Below are positions 6,717 to 13,368 of a DNA stretch of 17,888 bases, piece after piece. The DNA is from CAMBDR01 sp046597185 (GTDB taxonomy: Bacteria > Pseudomonadota > Gammaproteobacteria > Burkholderiales > Burkholderiaceae_D), in contig JBKJLF010000339.1 of the NCBI GenBank assembly GCA_046597185.1, positions 1 through 17,888 of the forward strand, written 5' to 3'. The notes beneath the pieces are model-generated. The model searched no databases. It saw only the letters and a list, made by a program, of their open reading frames with translations, and was not told where the DNA came from. Made by a program: the position numbers and the translations under genes. Each line of letters opens with the position of its first letter. The stretch's first letter is position 1.

Positions 6717-7949
6717 ATGTCAGGTTGGATCAAACAAACTATCGCTTGGGTAAGGCTGGGCTGGGCAAGCCGTGCCTGGGTAAGCCTGGGCTGGGTAACA
6801 CTCATCACCCCGGCTCTCATCACCCCTGCCTTATGTGGCGCGCAAACTGCGCCCGCCCCGGACCACTTGGCCCCCACTGCTGCCAGCGCGCCCACGCCCC
6901 CCGGCATTGCGCGCATTGCCTTGATGCTGCCCACCCATTCCGACAACCTCGCCGCTGCCGCCAATGCGGTGCGGGCAGGCGTGATGGCAGGCTTTGAGCG
7001 TGACAGCGATGGCGTAAGCGTGCAATTAATTGAAACTGGCGACACAGTACCAGAAATTCTCGATGTATATCAAGCTTTGAGTGGGGAATATGATTTGATT
7101 ATTGGCCCATTGGCACGTTCAGCCGCCAATGGCGTGGCGCAAAGCAATTTTGTGACTAAACCCACCCTGGTTTTAAGCCAACTCGACCCCACGCCCTTAC
7201 CCGCCACTTCAACGGCCAATATTTTGGCGATGGGTTTGTCGATTGAAGATGAAGCACGCCAGGCGGCCAGTTGGGCTGCCAGTGAAAAAGCTCAGGCGCG
7301 CTTATTGGTCTTGACTTCGAATGTGGCATGGCAACGCCGGGCCGCCAAAGCATTTGTTACCCAATGGCAAAGTTTGGGCCGGGGTGAAACCACACCCTTC
7401 GAATTATTTTCCTCCAGCGGCTATTTTAGCGCGTCCAGCTTAAAGCAATTGAAGGCCAAAATCCACAATGAAAAGCCCAATCTGGTGTTTATTGCGATGG
7501 ATGCCGCACAAATTCGCCAAATGCGCCCCTTGTTGGCGAGCGATGCCAGCGTTTATGCGACCTCGCAAATCAACAGCAGCACGCGAGTGAGCCTGGAAGC
7601 CGAAGAAACCGAGCCAACGCCACTGCTGGAGGGGATTCGGGTGCTGGATTTGCCCTGGCAGTTGCAACCCGACCATAGCGCAGTGATGATTTATCCACGC
7701 CTCTCCAATGAAGTCAAGCCCCCGGCCGACAATGAGCGGCTGTATGCGCTGGGGGTCGATGCCTACCGTGTCGCCCATGAAATCTTGCTCGGGCGCACGG
7801 CGGCCTTCAAAATCGACGGCGTAACCGGCAAACTCGCCGTTCAGTTTGGCCGCACACCACAAAACCGGGGCACACCCCGTTTCGAGCGGCAACTGTTACC
7901 CGCCATTTACCATAGTGGCAGCTTGCAACCGTGGCAGAAAAATCCATGA
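6717..7949 (+). CDS. LppC/LpoA-family penicillin-binding protein activator-like protein
   Basis: The position between rsmI and yraN is that of E. coli lpoA (yraM), whose product activates the peptidoglycan synthase PBP1A from the outer membrane. The 410-residue protein has a long N-terminal hydrophobic region, then a single periplasmic-binding-like fold starting IARIALMLPTHSD (near 64), with LIIGPLARSAANGVAQ and PTLVLSQLDPTPLP. It corresponds to the C-terminal half of E. coli LpoA; the N-terminal TPR half is absent, as is usual in betaproteobacteria. The end of the signal region, TPALCGAQ, has a cysteine (C40) but not a normal lipobox, so lipidation is doubtful. The start is ATG 6717 with GGGAG at 6706-6710. 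Its stop overlaps the yraN start (ATGA). Confidence 0.8.
   Translation: MSGWIKQTIAWVRLGWASRAWVSLGWVTLITPALITPALCGAQTAPAPDHLAPTAASAPTPPGIARIALMLPTHSDNLAAAANAVRAGVMAGFERDSDGVSVQLIETGDTVPEILDVYQALSGEYDLIIGPLARSAANGVAQSNFVTKPTLVLSQLDPTPLPATSTANILAMGLSIEDEARQAASWAASEKAQARLLVLTSNVAWQRRAAKAFVTQWQSLGRGETTPFELFSSSGYFSASSLKQLKAKIHNEKPNLVFIAMDAAQIRQMRPLLASDASVYATSQINSSTRVSLEAEETEPTPLLEGIRVLDLPWQLQPDHSAVMIYPRLSNEVKPPADNERLYALGVDAYRVAHEILLGRTAAFKIDGVTGKLAVQFGRTPQNRGTPRFERQLLPAIYHSGSLQPWQKNP
6747..6830 (+). repeat. Two tandem duplications in the signal-peptide coding region of the LppC-like gene
   Basis: The stretch 6747-6768 recurs at 6777-6798 with 20 of 22 bases identical (period 30, core GGCTGGGCTGGG). 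Directly after it, CTCATCACCCCGGCT (6801-6815) is repeated as CTCATCACCCCTGCC (6816-6830). They encode WVRLGWA / WVSLGWV and LITPA / LITPA, so the hydrophobic segment has been lengthened by in-frame duplication. Confidence 0.8.
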
Positions 7950-8347
7950 CCGGCACCCATTCAAAATCGGGCCACCCCGTCAGCCAACTGGCTATCAAAC
8001 ATCCCACCGCCAAGCAACATGAAGGTCGGGCCGGCGAAGATGTGGCGCTCGCGTATTTGGAAGCGCAGGGCCTGGTTTTGGTGATGCGCAATTTTTTGTG
8101 TAAAACAGGTGAAATTGATTTGATTATGCGGGAACAACAAACGCTGATTTTTGTCGAAGTACGCACGCGCGCCTCGCGTGGTTATGGCAACGCGGCAGAA
8201 AGCATCACCCGCGCCAAGCAACGCCGATTGATTTTAGCTGCACAATATTATTTACTGCGTTTTAAACAAGTTCCACCTTGTCGTATCGATGTCATTGCCA
8301 TTGATGATGGTCAGGTGTCCTGGTTAAAAGATGCAATCCAGGCTTGA
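7946..8347 (+). CDS. yraN: YraN/UPF0102 family nuclease-fold protein
   Basis: This 133-residue protein shows the UPF0102 pattern: EDVALAYLEAQG with E31, then RNFLCKTGEIDLI (D58), FVEVRTR (E71, R73) and GNAAESITRAKQRRL. The fold resembles Holliday-junction resolvase-type nucleases, and the D...ExK-like residues are kept except that arginine replaces the lysine. The cellular role is not established. ATG 7946 overlaps the preceding stop by four bases; an upstream in-frame GTG at 7931 is less likely. The N-terminal ~20 residues before the conserved domain are poorly conserved in type. Confidence 0.92.
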   Translation: MTGTHSKSGHPVSQLAIKHPTAKQHEGRAGEDVALAYLEAQGLVLVMRNFLCKTGEIDLIMREQQTLIFVEVRTRASRGYGNAAESITRAKQRRLILAAQYYLLRFKQVPPCRIDVIAIDDGQVSWLKDAIQA

Positions 8348-8381
8348 ACCCAAACTTCACCCTACAACCAGAATTTTCGCC

Positions 8382-8387
8382 TATAAT
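8382..8387 (+). promoter_or_regulatory. Perfect -10 hexamer directly before the SIS gene
   Basis: TATAAT at 8382-8387 ends nine bases before the ATG at 8397. The expected start point (about 8394) would give a transcript with almost no leader. There is no ribosome-binding sequence before this ATG, which fits a leaderless message. No good -35 is visible at 17 bases, which lowers confidence. Confidence 0.4.
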
Positions 8388-8396
8388 CCCACCAAT

Positions 8397-8993
8397 ATGA
8401 TAAATCAACGCATCCTCGGGCACTTCCACGAAAGCGCCGAACTCAAAATCCAGGCCGCTGCTGCACTGGAACCTGCCATTACCCAAGCCGTCGAATTGAT
8501 GTTTACCGCGCTCTCAAATGGTAATAAAATTTTAGCCTGCGGCAATGGCGGCTCAGCCGCCGATTGTCAGCACTTTGCCGCCGAACTGGTGGGCCGCTTC
8601 GAGCGCGAACGGCTACCCCTGCCCGCCCTGGCACTCACCACCGATACCTCGATTTTGAGCGCGGTCGCCAATGATTACAGCTACCGCGAAGTTTTTTCCA
8701 AGCAGGTGCAGGCATTTGGCCAAGCGGGCGATGTTTTGCTGGCCATTTCGACTTCAGGCAATTCGGCCAATGTGCTGGCGGCAATTGAAGTAGCACTAGA
8801 GCGCGATATGCGCGTGGTGGCGCTCACCGGCAAGGGCGGTGGTGCCATCGGCAAAATAATTACCGATGCCGATGTGCATATCTGCGTGCCGCATGCACGC
8901 ACGGTGCGCATCCAGGAAGTTCACTTATTAACCATACATTGCCTGTGCGATGGCATTGATGTCGCTTTGTTTGGAGAAGAAAGTCATGATTAA
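8397..8993 (+). CDS. diaA: SIS-domain protein, DiaA / phosphoheptose isomerase (GmhA) family
   Basis: The 198-residue protein has a single SIS sugar-phosphate isomerase domain: CGNGGSAADCQHFAAELVGRF (48-68), LTTDTSILSAVAND (80-93), STSGNS (118-123) and RIQEVHLLTIHCLCD (171-185). The position in the rsmI-lppC-yraN-x-yraP order is that of E. coli DiaA, a tetramer that binds DnaA and promotes replication initiation. However, the GmhA catalytic pair appears to be kept (E63 in AAELVGR and a histidine at 176 or 181), so sedoheptulose-7-phosphate isomerase activity for LPS heptose is also possible. Databases often label such genes gmhA. ATG 8397 is chosen because family similarity begins there; upstream in-frame sequence runs into yraN. 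Confidence 0.88.
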   Translation: MINQRILGHFHESAELKIQAAAALEPAITQAVELMFTALSNGNKILACGNGGSAADCQHFAAELVGRFERERLPLPALALTTDTSILSAVANDYSYREVFSKQVQAFGQAGDVLLAISTSGNSANVLAAIEVALERDMRVVALTGKGGGAIGKIITDADVHICVPHARTVRIQEVHLLTIHCLCDGIDVALFGEESHD

Positions 8994-9684
8994 ACCGACA
9001 GAACAAAGCAATACCCTGCTGCGGCCGCCGTTACGTTCGCTGTTACGTCCGCTGTTACGACCCTTATGCGCACTCGCGCTGGGCTTATTCACACTCACCG
9101 CGCTGCAAGGCTGTATCGAAGTCGCGGTCGGTAGCGCCGTGATTGGCACGCTGGCGGCAACTGATCGCCGCACTTTTGGCGCACAAACCGAAGATAAATC
9201 CATCGTCTTGAAAAGCGAGAGCAAAATTAATTCCGTGGTAGGCAGCAACGGCCATGTGAATGCCAACAGCTTTAATCGCCGGGTATTATTGACTGGTGAA
9301 GTCAAGGATGCCAGTCTGAAAGCCACCGTCGAGCGCGAAATCAGCGCCATTGAAGGGGTGCAATCGGTGGTCAATGAATTGGCGATCTCCGGTTCGGCCA
9401 GCTTGACTTCGCGTTCATCCGACACGCTCATTACTGGCAAAGTCAAGGCCGCCCTGGTGGATGCCAAAGACATCCAGTCCAATACCTTTAAGGTCATCAC
9501 CGAAAGTGGTATCGTGTATTTAATGGGACGGGTTAGCCAACGCGAAGCCAAAGTCGCGGCCGACGCGGCCAGCTCGGTGAGCGGCGTACGTAAAGTCGTC
9601 AAGATATTCGAATATATCTCCGATGAAGCGGCCCAGCAATATAATAAAGCTGCGCCGCCTCCGCCTGACAATAACCGCAACTAG
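8986..9684 (+). CDS. dolP: DolP/YraP-like outer-membrane BON-domain lipoprotein
   Basis: The 232-residue precursor has a signal sequence ending in lipobox LQGC (C43), then two BON domains at ~70-137 and ~146-212. The start of the mature part (DRRTFGAQTED), the second BON domain (DTLITGKVKAALV) and VYLMGRVSQREAKVAADAASSVSGVRKVVK closely follow E. coli DolP, which binds anionic phospholipid at the outer membrane and supports envelope integrity and BAM function. A proline-rich tail (PPPPDNNRN) is extra. The gene begins inside the end of the SIS gene (8-base overlap), with GGAG upstream. The n-region of the signal sequence is built from LLRP repeats encoded by a 12-base tandem repeat. Confidence 0.92.
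   Translation: MIKPTEQSNTLLRPPLRSLLRPLLRPLCALALGLFTLTALQGCIEVAVGSAVIGTLAATDRRTFGAQTEDKSIVLKSESKINSVVGSNGHVNANSFNRRVLLTGEVKDASLKATVEREISAIEGVQSVVNELAISGSASLTSRSSDTLITGKVKAALVDAKDIQSNTFKVITESGIVYLMGRVSQREAKVAADAASSVSGVRKVVKIFEYISDEAAQQYNKAAPPPPDNNRN
9016..9063 (+). repeat. 12-base tandem repeat in the dolP signal-sequence region
   Basis: Three clear units, CCGTTACGTTCG, CTGTTACGTCCG and CTGTTACGACCC, occupy 9028-9063 and a more diverged one (CTGCTGCGGCCG) lies at 9016-9027. They encode LLRP/PLRS/LLRP/LLRP, placing several arginines ahead of the hydrophobic segment. Confidence 0.8.
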
Positions 9685-9714
9685 TCAGCGCAAATTAGCG
9701 CCCCGGGAGCCTTG

Positions 9715-10212
9715 ATGCCAACTCATTTGCCAACTCATTTGCCAACTCATTTGCCAACGCATTTGCCAACGCATTTACACCATTTTTTTCTGCGCATTTT
9801 ACTCAGCCTGTGTCTGTTTGTCTGCTCATCGGCGATGGCGGCTGAGCCGGTTAAGGCGATTAAAGTGGTCTACCACCTGGCTGACGGCGTGGAACAGGCT
9901 GCGCGTGCGATGCTCAATGTTCGCAATCATTTACAGGCTGAACCGACGACCAAAATCGTGGTGGTGGCGCTCTCAAACGGGGTTGATTTTTTAATTGAAG
10001 GCGCGAGCGTGAAAAGTAGCGGCAAGCCATTTGAGCCAACGGTTGCCGCCTTGGCCGCGCAAGGCGTGGAATTTCGGGTCTGCAATAACACCTTGCAAGG
10101 GCGCGAGATTTCACCCAATAAGCTCTTGCTGGAAGCCAAAATCGTCCCCTCGGGGGTGGCTGAAATCGCCCGCTTGCAAGCCAAAGAAGGCTATGTGTAT
10201 CTGCGGCCATGA
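9715..10212 (+). CDS. Periplasmic DsrE-family protein with PTHL-repeat leader
   Basis: This 165-residue protein has a signal sequence (hydrophobic ~24-38, likely cleavage after AMA, residue 42) and a DsrE/YchN-like domain: IKVVYHLADGVEQAARAMLNVRNHL, KIVVVALSNGVDFLIEGA, and GVEFRVCNNTLQGR with one conserved cysteine (C123). DsrE-fold proteins act in sulfur transfer or as small-molecule/thiol binding subunits; for this periplasmic group the substrate is unknown. Before the hydrophobic segment are five perfect PTHL repeats. ATG 9715 is preferred over TTG 9712, with GGGAG upstream. The stop overlaps the tlpA-like start (ATGA), so the two products are probably made together and may act together. 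Confidence 0.88.
   Translation: MPTHLPTHLPTHLPTHLPTHLHHFFLRILLSLCLFVCSSAMAAEPVKAIKVVYHLADGVEQAARAMLNVRNHLQAEPTTKIVVVALSNGVDFLIEGASVKSSGKPFEPTVAALAAQGVEFRVCNNTLQGREISPNKLLLEAKIVPSGVAEIARLQAKEGYVYLRP
9718..9777 (+). repeat. Five copies of a 12-base tandem repeat (PTHL codons)
   Basis: The unit CCAACTCATTTG is present three times without change, then as CCAACGCATTTG and CCAACGCATTTA. The array starts at codon 2 of the DsrE gene and encodes PTHL five times. Near-perfect copies imply recent or ongoing slippage; the period is a multiple of three, so copy changes keep the frame. Confidence 0.95.
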
Positions 10213-10730
10213 AGCATCGGTCGCGCTATCGATTCGTCCTGTTATGCGTCATTTTTTTGGCTGGCGCAATCATCTGGGTCTCGCGCGAGCGAATTTGGGG
10301 CGATTTACCCAAAAACCCGCCAAGCGCTAACTTTATCGACTTGAACGGCAATAAAATAGCGCTGCACGATTTGCGTGGCAAGGTGGTGGTACTCAATTTT
10401 TGGTCAGTCTCTTGCGCGCCCTGCATTCAAGAAATGCCGCAGTGGAGCGGGCTGTATCAGCAATATCAGACACAGGGCTTGAGCTTGATCGCGATTGCAG
10501 CACCGGGTGACGCCCCCAATTATGTGCTCGATTTTACCCGGCGCTTTCAATTACCGTTTCCTGTCGCGCTGGACCCGGCGGGTAACCACGCCCTGGCATT
10601 TGGCCCGATCAAAGCGCTGCCCACCACCTTCATCATCGACAAACATCACAAAATCGTACAACATTATATCGGCGTGCCTGATTTTACCCAGGTGCAAGCC
10701 ACATTAAAACAATTACTCCAGGATCGATAG
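10209..10730 (+). CDS. TlpA-like periplasmic thiol-disulfide oxidoreductase
   Basis: This 173-residue protein has one N-terminal membrane anchor or signal segment (~8-25) and an AhpC/TSA-type thioredoxin domain. The redox motif is WSVSCAPC (C69, C72), with the cis-proline in LPTTF (P138) and the KVVVLNFWS core strand. TlpA/ResA-type proteins reduce specific disulfides in the periplasm, often for cytochrome c or copper-site maturation. No cytochrome gene is nearby. It overlaps the DsrE gene by four bases and lies 12 bases before an S46 peptidase rich in N-terminal cysteines, which makes that enzyme or DsrE plausible clients. The client is inference. Confidence 0.92.
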   Translation: MKHRSRYRFVLLCVIFLAGAIIWVSRERIWGDLPKNPPSANFIDLNGNKIALHDLRGKVVVLNFWSVSCAPCIQEMPQWSGLYQQYQTQGLSLIAIAAPGDAPNYVLDFTRRFQLPFPVALDPAGNHALAFGPIKALPTTFIIDKHHKIVQHYIGVPDFTQVQATLKQLLQDR

Positions 10731-10742
10731 AAGGATTCTCCA

Positions 10743-12818
10743 ATGCGTATTACCTGTATTTCTTATTTATTTGCCTTATCTACCCTGGCCTGCCTGCCCG
10801 GCCCGGCATCAGCCGACGAGGGAATGTGGACACTCGATAATTTGCCTGTCAAAAAAATGCAGTCAGAATATAGCTTTAGCCCGAGCAAAGAATGGACGCA
10901 CCATGTGATGCAAAGTTCGCTGCGTATCGCGGGTGGCTGTTCGGCCTCGTTCATATCAAAAAATGGTTTGGTGATGACCAACCACCATTGCGCGTCGAGC
11001 TGCGTGGAACAACTCTCGACCGCACAAAAAGATTATATTCGCAATGGCTTTTTGGCTGGTAAGGAAAGCGAAGAGTTGCGCTGCCCCAATTTTGAAATGA
11101 ATCGCCTGGACAATATCACCGATGTTACCGAGCAAGTCAAAGCCGCAACAGGCAAACTGGAGGGCAACGCCTATAAACAGGCACAAAATGCCATTCGCGC
11201 CAAACTGACATCAAGCTGTATTAGCAATGATGCGGCGCGCACCCGCTGTGATTTGGTTGATTTGTATCAAGGTGGGCGTTTTCACCTTTACAAATACCGT
11301 CGTTTTCAAGATGCGCGTCTGGTTTGGGCACCCGAAAAAGCGGCTGCTTTTCTGGGTGGCGATCTGGACAATTTCAATTTCCCACGCTATAACCTGGACA
11401 TTAGCTTGCTGCGTATCTATGAAAATGGCAAGCCCATCACGGTACAACATTTTTTTCCGCTCAATGAGCATGGCGCGAAAGAAGGCGAACTGGTGTTCGT
11501 GGCAGGCCACCCCGGGCGCACCGAGCGCCAACTCACGGTGGCACAACTCAATGGCGTGCGCAATATTAATTTGATTCAAGGCTTAATCCACAACGCCGAA
11601 TTGCGCGGCACATTAACTCAATATATGAAGAGTAGCCCGGAAGCCGCCCGCACCGCAGAGGAAAGCCTGTTCATCCTGGAAAATGGCATAAAATCGGCCC
11701 AGGGCCGATTAAATACCTTGCTCGACCCGGAAGTAATGCAAAGAAAACAGGCTAATGAAAGCGCTTTGCGCCAATATGTTGCCAGCAGTAGCGAATTAAG
11801 AGACAGCGTGGGTAAAGCATGGGATGCCATCGCGCAAGCTGAGCAAGCCAGAGCCAAGCTTAACCCGGTTTATAGCAATTTTGAAAAGCACAAAGCGTTT
11901 GATACCCGTTATTTTGAAATGGCACGCGATTTGGTGCGTGCGGCAAGCGAACGCAGCAAAGCCAATAATGAGCGCTTGCCTGAATATTCCGATGCGCGCT
12001 TACCCGAAGTAGAAGAAAAATTGTTTGACGCGGCCCCGATTTACCCTGAGCTGGAAATCGTCAATTTACGCTTTTCATTAGAGAAAATGCGCGAGCATTT
12101 GGGCGCTGATCACGCCTTAGACAAACTGGTGCTCGGCAAAATAGCTCCGGAAACCTTGGCCACACGCCTGATCACACAATCCAAATTGGCGGATATCAGC
12201 ATGCGCAAAGCTTTGTGGCAAGGCGGTTTGACTGCGATTACGCAATCCAATGACCCGTTCATTAAGTTGGCCTTGGCAGTTGACCCTGCCAGCCGCCAAA
12301 TTCGCGCGCGCCATGAAAAAGAAGTCGAATCCACTATTCAAAAAAATACCACCTTCATCGCCCATGCGCGCTTTACCCGCGATGGCCTGGACAGCTATCC
12401 TGACGCGACTTTTTCGCTGCGCCTGAGCTATGGCAGCGTTAAAGGCTGGATCGACGCTGACCACCCGATTGCCCCATTTACCAACATCAACGGCGCATTT
12501 GAACGCGATACCGGCAGCGCGCCATTTGCCTTGCCAGCCTCATGGCATTTAGCCAAAAACCAGCTCAATTTGGCACTGCCGATGAATTTTGTGACCGATA
12601 ACGATATCACGGGGGGCAATTCGGGTAGCCCGATGTTTAATCGCAAGGGCGAAATTATCGGGCTGGCATTTGATATTAATCTACCTTCCCTGGGCGGTGC
12701 CTATTGGTTTGATGCTCGCACCAATCGCGCAGTCGGCTTGCATAGCGCCATGATCATCGAAGCATTAAACAAAATCTACCGCGCCAAGCACCTGGTTACC
12801 GAGATCAAGGGACAATAA
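10743..12818 (+). CDS. Family S46 dipeptidyl-peptidase (DPP7/DPP11-like), exported
   Basis: The 691-residue precursor starts with a signal peptide (cleavage expected after ASA, ~24). It is a chymotrypsin-fold S46 exopeptidase: the histidine lies in LVMTNHHCA (78-84), the aspartate is probably D219 in RYNLDISLLRIY, and the serine is S627 in TGGNSGSPMFN. A long helical insertion spans roughly 270-570. These enzymes remove dipeptides from the N-terminus of peptides in the periplasm. Eighteen residues after the serine, where DPP7 has glycine and DPP11 has arginine (setting S1 specificity), this protein has isoleucine (I645). All six mature cysteines lie between 66 and 169. A good AAGGA precedes the ATG. 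The next gene starts after one base. Confidence 0.93.
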   Translation: MRITCISYLFALSTLACLPGPASADEGMWTLDNLPVKKMQSEYSFSPSKEWTHHVMQSSLRIAGGCSASFISKNGLVMTNHHCASSCVEQLSTAQKDYIRNGFLAGKESEELRCPNFEMNRLDNITDVTEQVKAATGKLEGNAYKQAQNAIRAKLTSSCISNDAARTRCDLVDLYQGGRFHLYKYRRFQDARLVWAPEKAAAFLGGDLDNFNFPRYNLDISLLRIYENGKPITVQHFFPLNEHGAKEGELVFVAGHPGRTERQLTVAQLNGVRNINLIQGLIHNAELRGTLTQYMKSSPEAARTAEESLFILENGIKSAQGRLNTLLDPEVMQRKQANESALRQYVASSSELRDSVGKAWDAIAQAEQARAKLNPVYSNFEKHKAFDTRYFEMARDLVRAASERSKANNERLPEYSDARLPEVEEKLFDAAPIYPELEIVNLRFSLEKMREHLGADHALDKLVLGKIAPETLATRLITQSKLADISMRKALWQGGLTAITQSNDPFIKLALAVDPASRQIRARHEKEVESTIQKNTTFIAHARFTRDGLDSYPDATFSLRLSYGSVKGWIDADHPIAPFTNINGAFERDTGSAPFALPASWHLAKNQLNLALPMNFVTDNDITGGNSGSPMFNRKGEIIGLAFDINLPSLGGAYWFDARTNRAVGLHSAMIIEALNKIYRAKHLVTEIKGQ

Positions 12819-12819
12819 C

Positions 12820-13368
12820 ATGTCACAGCCAAAGTTTTCTTTACGCGCACTGACCTGGTTTGGCTTACTCAGTTTGCTCATGCTGGTGGGTTGCTCGCCC
12901 AAATATGATTGGCGCGAAGTGCGCGCCGAGCATGCGCCGTATATGGTTGCCTTTCCCGGCAAACCTGTCCATCAAAGCCGCAAGCTGCCAATGGCGGGCA
13001 ACGAAATCAACATGACCATGAGCAGCACCCAGGTCGATGGCGTGACCTTTGCCGTCGGCAGTGCCAGCTTGCCGGATGCAGCCCAGGCACGAGCGGCCTT
13101 ACCTTTACTCAAAGCTACATTGCTGGCAAATATTCACGGCCAAATCAAACAAGAATCCACGCCAGCCGTTGGCCGTGGCACGGCTTTGCAAATTGAAGCC
13201 AGTGGCCAGCAAAGCAAATTGGCGGCTGGCGGCGCGCAAGGGATTTTATTGGTGGCGCGCTTTATTGCGCAAGACAAACAAATCTACCAATTGGTGGTAA
13301 TGGGCAAACCCGAGCGGATAGTAAGGGATAACATCGACACTTTCTTTACCTCATTTAAAGTACTGTAA
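12820..13368 (+). CDS. Conserved lipoprotein of unknown function
   Basis: This 182-residue protein has a signal sequence ending in a clear lipobox LVGC (C25), followed by SPKYDWREVRAEHAPYMVAFPGKP. The mature part alternates strands (INMTMSSTQVDGVTFAVGSASL, then LLVARFIAQDKQIYQLVVMG) and ends FFTSFKVL, which resembles small beta-rich lipoproteins often seen in Burkholderiales. I do not recognise a function. It starts one base after the S46 stop and overlaps the MFS gene by one base, so it is translated as part of the same message. Association with the peptidase or transporter is inferred from position only. Confidence 0.8.
   Translation: MSQPKFSLRALTWFGLLSLLMLVGCSPKYDWREVRAEHAPYMVAFPGKPVHQSRKLPMAGNEINMTMSSTQVDGVTFAVGSASLPDAAQARAALPLLKATLLANIHGQIKQESTPAVGRGTALQIEASGQQSKLAAGGAQGILLVARFIAQDKQIYQLVVMGKPERIVRDNIDTFFTSFKVL

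Noticed and set aside
8928..9680. Open frame of about 250 codons on the minus strand opposite dolP
   Set aside because: It covers the well-supported dolP gene almost exactly, has low-complexity composition and no recognisable domain; it is a by-product of codon bias.
9718..9777. CRISPR-like array
   Set aside because: The 12-base units are directly adjacent without spacers and are in frame with a gene; this is a coding minisatellite.
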